From NCBI RefSeq assembly GCF_024723825.1, contig NZ_JANQBQ010000001.1:434001-498000 (forward strand): 64,000 bases of DNA, given 5' to 3'. This DNA is from Romboutsia lituseburensis. Lineage in GTDB: Bacteria; Bacillota; Clostridia; Peptostreptococcales; Peptostreptococcaceae. This document shows, piece after piece, positions 60,819 through 64,000 of this stretch. Under the pieces are notes generated by a model. It ran no database searches. It was not told the origin of the DNA and worked only from the letters and a program-made list of their open reading frames with translations. Within the stretch, counting starts at the first letter, position 1. Each line of letters opens with the position of its first letter. The position numbers and the translations under genes were made by a program.

Positions 60819-62060
60819 TTAAAGAGCTCTAATAGTTAATATAGGCTTTCTTAGCATATAATCTTTTTCAACATCTATGTCTAACTTCATTTTTACTATT
60901 TGTCTTGCATGAGGAGCTGATTCTATAGGTTCATTTTTTTCATCATACATTTCTAATATATTAGCTTCCATAGTTTCTTTAAATGGACCAATAATTTCTA
61001 TTTTATCTCCTACATTCATCTTGTTTCTTTGTTCTACTATAACTAAATCAGAATCTTCTTCGTGACCTCTTACAATACCTATAAAGTCATAATTTCTTAT
61101 ATAAGAAGCTGACTCGTAGTTATGGGCAGTATCATCAGGCCTATTGAAATAGAAGCCAGTTGAGTAATCTCTGTGACTACCTTTTTTTAGTTCATCTAAC
61201 CACATCGGGTTAAACTTCCAATTTTCAGGATCTTTATAATATTCATCTAAAGCCATTCTATAAGCCCTAACTGTCGTAGCTACATAGTAAGCAGTTTTCA
61301 TTCTACCTTCTATTTTTAAACTCGTTATTCCACTTTCTATTATTTGAGGGATGTATTCTATCATACATAAATCTTTAGAGTTAAAGAAGAATGAAGAATC
61401 GATACCTTCTACTACTGGCTCGTATTCTCCTAGACTTACTTCATCAAATAAAGTATATTTCCATCTACATGGTTGAGCACAAGCACCTCTATTTGCATCT
61501 CTACCTGTTGTGTAGTTACTTATAACACACTTACCAGAATAAGACATACACATAGCTCCATGAACAAAGGCTTCTATATCCATATCCTCAGCTGCATTGT
61601 CTCTTATTCTTTTTATCTCTTCAAATGATAATTCTCTTGCCATGACAACTCTTTTAGCTCCTTGATTATACCAGAAGTTTGAAGCTAATGAATTTGTCGT
61701 ACTAGCTTGAGTACTTATATGTATTTCCATATTAGGAATAGTTTCTTTTACTACACTAAATACACCCGGATCACTTACTATAACTGCATCTACACCTATT
61801 TGATCTAACTCTAATAAGTATGCTTTTAATTGGTCTAGCTCTTCATTTCTAGGTATTATATTTATAGTTACAAATACTTGTTTACCTCTTTCATGAGCAA
61901 ATTCTAAACCTTCTTTCATATCTTCTATTGTAAAATTTTTAGCTGCAGATCTCATACCAAATATTTCGCCACCTAGGTATACCGCATCTGCACCATAAGT
62001 AAATGCTATTTTTAATCTTTCTAAATCACCTGCTGGTGCTAGTAGTTCTACTTTTTTCAT
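60819..62060 (-). CDS. U32 peptidase-family protein (TrhP/RlhA-like)
   Basis: The 413-residue protein has KVELLAPAGDLERLKIAFTYGADAVYLGG near the N-terminus and the U32 core VHGAMCMSYSGKCVISNYTTGRDANRGACAQPCRWKY at about 165-200, with its four conserved Cys. A C-terminal U32-associated β-barrel follows (VRGHEEDSDLVIVEQRNKMNVGDKIEIIG). Relatives (TrhP) hydroxylate tRNA uridine 34 with prephenate, and RlhA hydroxylates 23S rRNA; peptidase activity is doubtful. The two are not told apart here. AAAGGAGAA precedes the ATG. It is a single gene. Confidence 0.9.
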   Translation of the reverse strand: MKKVELLAPAGDLERLKIAFTYGADAVYLGGEIFGMRSAAKNFTIEDMKEGLEFAHERGKQVFVTINIIPRNEELDQLKAYLLELDQIGVDAVIVSDPGVFSVVKETIPNMEIHISTQASTTNSLASNFWYNQGAKRVVMARELSFEEIKRIRDNAAEDMDIEAFVHGAMCMSYSGKCVISNYTTGRDANRGACAQPCRWKYTLFDEVSLGEYEPVVEGIDSSFFFNSKDLCMIEYIPQIIESGITSLKIEGRMKTAYYVATTVRAYRMALDEYYKDPENWKFNPMWLDELKKGSHRDYSTGFYFNRPDDTAHNYESASYIRNYDFIGIVRGHEEDSDLVIVEQRNKMNVGDKIEIIGPFKETMEANILEMYDEKNEPIESAPHARQIVKMKLDIDVEKDYMLRKPILTIRAL

Positions 62061-62363
62061 ATGTTTCTCCTTTGCTTATATATTAAATTAAATCATAATA
62101 TTTAATGTCACAAATCGTTTTATATAGTTATATTTTACCCAAATACATTATTATAAAACTTGCTTAAATTATTTTAAAAATTATTATAACTAATTTATTA
62201 TACATTATATTGTCGATTTTATAAAGAATTCTATTGTATTAAAATTAAATATTAAAATATATATGAATATAAAAATAAAAAATGGATTCTTGAAAGAACC
62301 CATTTTTACGTATAAGTATTTTTATCAATAAACGAAGTTATTAATTATGATTTAAGTAATCTT
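62061..62363 (+). other. 303-bp region between the U32 gene and proC
   Basis: It holds the proC terminator near its right part and AT-rich sequence. No ORF or operator was noted. Confidence 0.55.
62278..62308 (-). terminator. terminator downstream of proC
   Basis: AAAAATGGATTCTT / AAGAACCCATTTTT near-perfect stem, minus strand. Confidence 0.75.
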
Positions 62364-63170
62364 TTATTTACTCATTTCTTGAGATTTTTTTATACAATTT
62401 TCCATAGCTTTTATAACAGCGTTTCTTAGGCCTTTTTCTTCTAAGGTTTTAACTGCCTCTATAGTAGTTCCTCCAGGAGAGCAAACCATATCTTTAAGCT
62501 CACCTGGATGTTTACCGCTTTCTAAGACCATCTTTGCAGAGCCCATTACAGCTTGTGATGCAAATTTATAAGCTTGAGGTCTAGACATACCAGCACTAAC
62601 TGCAGCATCTGCCATAGCTTCTATAAACATAAATACATATGCTGGAGCAGAACCACTAACACCTATTACAGCATCTATCATATTTTCAGAAACAACCTCG
62701 CTCTTACCGAATGAATCAAATATATTTTTTACAGTATCTAATTCATCATCAGAGATATTTTTATTTTTACAAAGAGCACTCATACCCTCATTAACAAGCG
62801 CTGGTGTATTTGGCATAGTCCTTACTATTTTTTTATCATTTCCTATGATATTTTCAATTGATTCTATTGTCTTTCCAGCTGCTATAGTAACTATTATCTT
62901 ATTATTGTCTATTAAATCTTTTACAGAGTCTAGAACTAAACCATATACATTAGGTTTTACTGCTACAATAACAATGTCTGATTTTTCAACTACATCCCTT
63001 GAATCTGTAGATGTATTTACATTAAATTCAGCATTAACCTTATTTAATGTATCTTGATTTAAATCAGAAACATTTATTTTATTTGATGGTACTAACTTAG
63101 ACTTGACTATTCCACCTATCATAGCTTTAGCCATATTACCTGATCCTATAAATCCTATTGTTTTATTCAT
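62364..63170 (-). CDS. proC: pyrroline-5-carboxylate reductase
   Basis: The 268-residue protein has an N-terminal NAD(P) site (KTIGFIGSGNMAKAMIGGIV) and VAVKPNVYG. IVRTMPNTPALVNEGMSAL and the C-terminal signature GELKDMVCSPGGTTIEAVKTLEE follow. It reduces pyrroline-5-carboxylate to proline. Its gene follows hypD by 32 bp in the same direction, so HypD product goes straight to proline. Length matches the family. AAAGGAG precedes the ATG. Confidence 0.97.
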   Translation of the reverse strand: MNKTIGFIGSGNMAKAMIGGIVKSKLVPSNKINVSDLNQDTLNKVNAEFNVNTSTDSRDVVEKSDIVIVAVKPNVYGLVLDSVKDLIDNNKIIVTIAAGKTIESIENIIGNDKKIVRTMPNTPALVNEGMSALCKNKNISDDELDTVKNIFDSFGKSEVVSENMIDAVIGVSGSAPAYVFMFIEAMADAAVSAGMSRPQAYKFASQAVMGSAKMVLESGKHPGELKDMVCSPGGTTIEAVKTLEEKGLRNAVIKAMENCIKKSQEMSK

Positions 63171-63202
63171 TTACATTTCTCCTTTGATTTCAAATTTATT
63201 TA

Positions 63203-64000
63203 TTAAAATGTTTGCTCAGTTCTTTCTATTATTTCATCTTGCAAAGCTTTACTTAAGTTGTTAAAGTGATCACTATATCCTGCAACTCTTACTATTAAAT
63301 CATTGTATTCTTCAGGAGTTTTTTGAGCTTTAAGTAATATATTCTTATCAAACACATTAAATTGAATATGATGTCCATCCATATTAAAATATGCTCTTAT
63401 TAAGTTAGACATATTTTCTATACCTTCTTCCCCTTTTACTACAGAAGGTGCAAAACGTTGATTTAATAAAGTTCCTCCTGTTTTTAAGTGATCCATTTTA
63501 GAGCAAGATTTAATCACACTAGTAGGTCCATTTATATCGGCTCCTTTTTCTGGAGAAATCCCCTCTGATAATGGCTTACCTCTTAATCTCCCATTTGAGC
63601 TTGCTCCCATAACTTCTCCAAAATAAACGTGACAAGTAGTAGGTAACATGTTTATTCTATAAGTACCACCTATAGGTGATCTTCTTCCTGTTACTTCTTT
63701 ATAAAATGAATTAAATACATCTATCATTAAATCATCGGCATAATCTTCATCATTACCATATTTAGGTGTTTTATTTTTGACTAAATTGTAAATTCTTTCA
63801 TATCCTTCAAAGTTATTTTCAATAGCATTTAACAATTCTTCCATTGTAAACTTCTTATTATCAAATACATTGTATTTAATTGAAGCTAAGCTATCTGTTG
63901 TAGTTCCTATTCCTACACCTTGAATGTACTTAGTGTTATATCTAGCCCCTCCTGCGTTATAATCCTTTGCAGTTTTTATACAATCATCTACAATAACACT
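63203..64000 (-). CDS. hypD: trans-4-hydroxy-L-proline dehydratase, 3' part
   Basis: The frame is open to the window edge, so the start lies beyond position 64000. The 265 residues seen are the C-terminal part of a glycyl-radical enzyme. GARYNTKYIQGVGIGTTTDSLASIKY leads into the pyruvate-formate-lyase-like fold. The glycyl-radical loop reads IVRVAGYSDHFNNL near the end, with the radical Gly in RVAGYSD. The adjacent proC defines it as HypD, which dehydrates 4-hydroxyproline to pyrroline-5-carboxylate. Its activating enzyme HypE is expected beyond this window. Other glycyl-radical dehydratases are less likely given proC. Confidence 0.9.
   Translation of the reverse strand, partial: SVIVDDCIKTAKDYNAGGARYNTKYIQGVGIGTTTDSLASIKYNVFDNKKFTMEELLNAIENNFEGYERIYNLVKNKTPKYGNDEDYADDLMIDVFNSFYKEVTGRRSPIGGTYRINMLPTTCHVYFGEVMGASSNGRLRGKPLSEGISPEKGADINGPTSVIKSCSKMDHLKTGGTLLNQRFAPSVVKGEEGIENMSNLIRAYFNMDGHHIQFNVFDKNILLKAQKTPEEYNDLIVRVAGYSDHFNNLSKALQDEIIERTEQTF

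Overview
The window is very AT-rich, uses AGGAGG-type ribosome binding sites with many TTG and GTG starts, and carries sporulation genes (ytaF, spoVS, an SspH-type spore protein, a Spo0E-like peptide, a cysteine-rich coat-like protein). It also has strict-anaerobe traits: a glycyl-radical hydroxyproline dehydratase next to proC, and a selenoprotein. This points to a spore-forming Clostridia chromosome, most likely the Peptostreptococcaceae (Clostridioides/Paraclostridium/Romboutsia group). The family assignment is inference; no rRNA or tRNA gene was seen that could confirm it.

Layout. 1-5 kb: the 3' part of a Na/phosphate cotransporter, mscL, ytaF, a YkuD-type L,D-transpeptidase without an export signal, an amino-acid permease and a Spo0E-like small ORF. 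5-10.4 kb: clpB behind a perfect CIRCE operator, a catalase-family heme protein, and a secreted SH3/NlpC-P60 hydrolase behind a helical array of WalR-like boxes. 10.4-15 kb: a CDF transporter with a Crp-type regulator, and a MATE pump whose promoter has the 19-bp spacer and dyad typical of MerR control, with a MerR gene just downstream. 14.9-19.5 kb: a co-directional run of a histidine phosphatase, a BaiN-like flavoprotein, aroH, cmk, plsC and ispH. 19.6-31 kb: NADH oxidase, hydrolases, an acyltransferase, Nudix, CorA, AlaX, a lone phage-type integrase, GNAT and an LRR protein. 31-34.9 kb: YitT, a HesB/IscA-like selenoprotein read through an in-frame UGA, trmB and small unknowns. 35-39 kb: accBCDA behind a promoter with a FapR-like operator. 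38.9-42.4 kb: spoVS, sspH, a 770-bp gene-free stretch with three copies of a palindrome, a tyrosine recombinase and lexA with its own LexA box. 42-55 kb: deoD, an orphan ZorA/ZorB-like (MotAB-type) pair, a cysteine-rich protein behind a sigma-K-like promoter, nhaA, rluF, an ECF S-component gene broken by three perfect 50-bp tandem repeats, an SDR, a histidine kinase, a DUF134 protein and a glucosaminidase. 55-64 kb: a P-type Ca-ATPase, a GC-rich multi-hairpin element, a Gfo/Idh/MocA oxidoreductase, YdcF, a U32 peptidase-family protein, proC and the 3' part of hypD.

How the genes work together. Lipid supply is represented by accBCDA (malonyl-CoA), plsC and ispH. Cell-envelope work is represented by the L,D-transpeptidase, the NlpC/P60 protein and the glucosaminidase. 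Stress control is readable from operators: HrcA/CIRCE for clpB, LexA for itself, MerR for MATE. HypD and ProC together convert 4-hydroxyproline to proline, the electron acceptor of Stickland fermentation.

The least ordinary items are the selenoprotein at 32181-32501, the repeat-frameshifted ECF gene at 49767-50397, the orphan ZorAB-like motor at 44070-46089, the GC-rich folded element at 58450-58507 and the palindrome triplet at 39721-39951. Coordinates and motifs were read by eye; no database or folding program was run.
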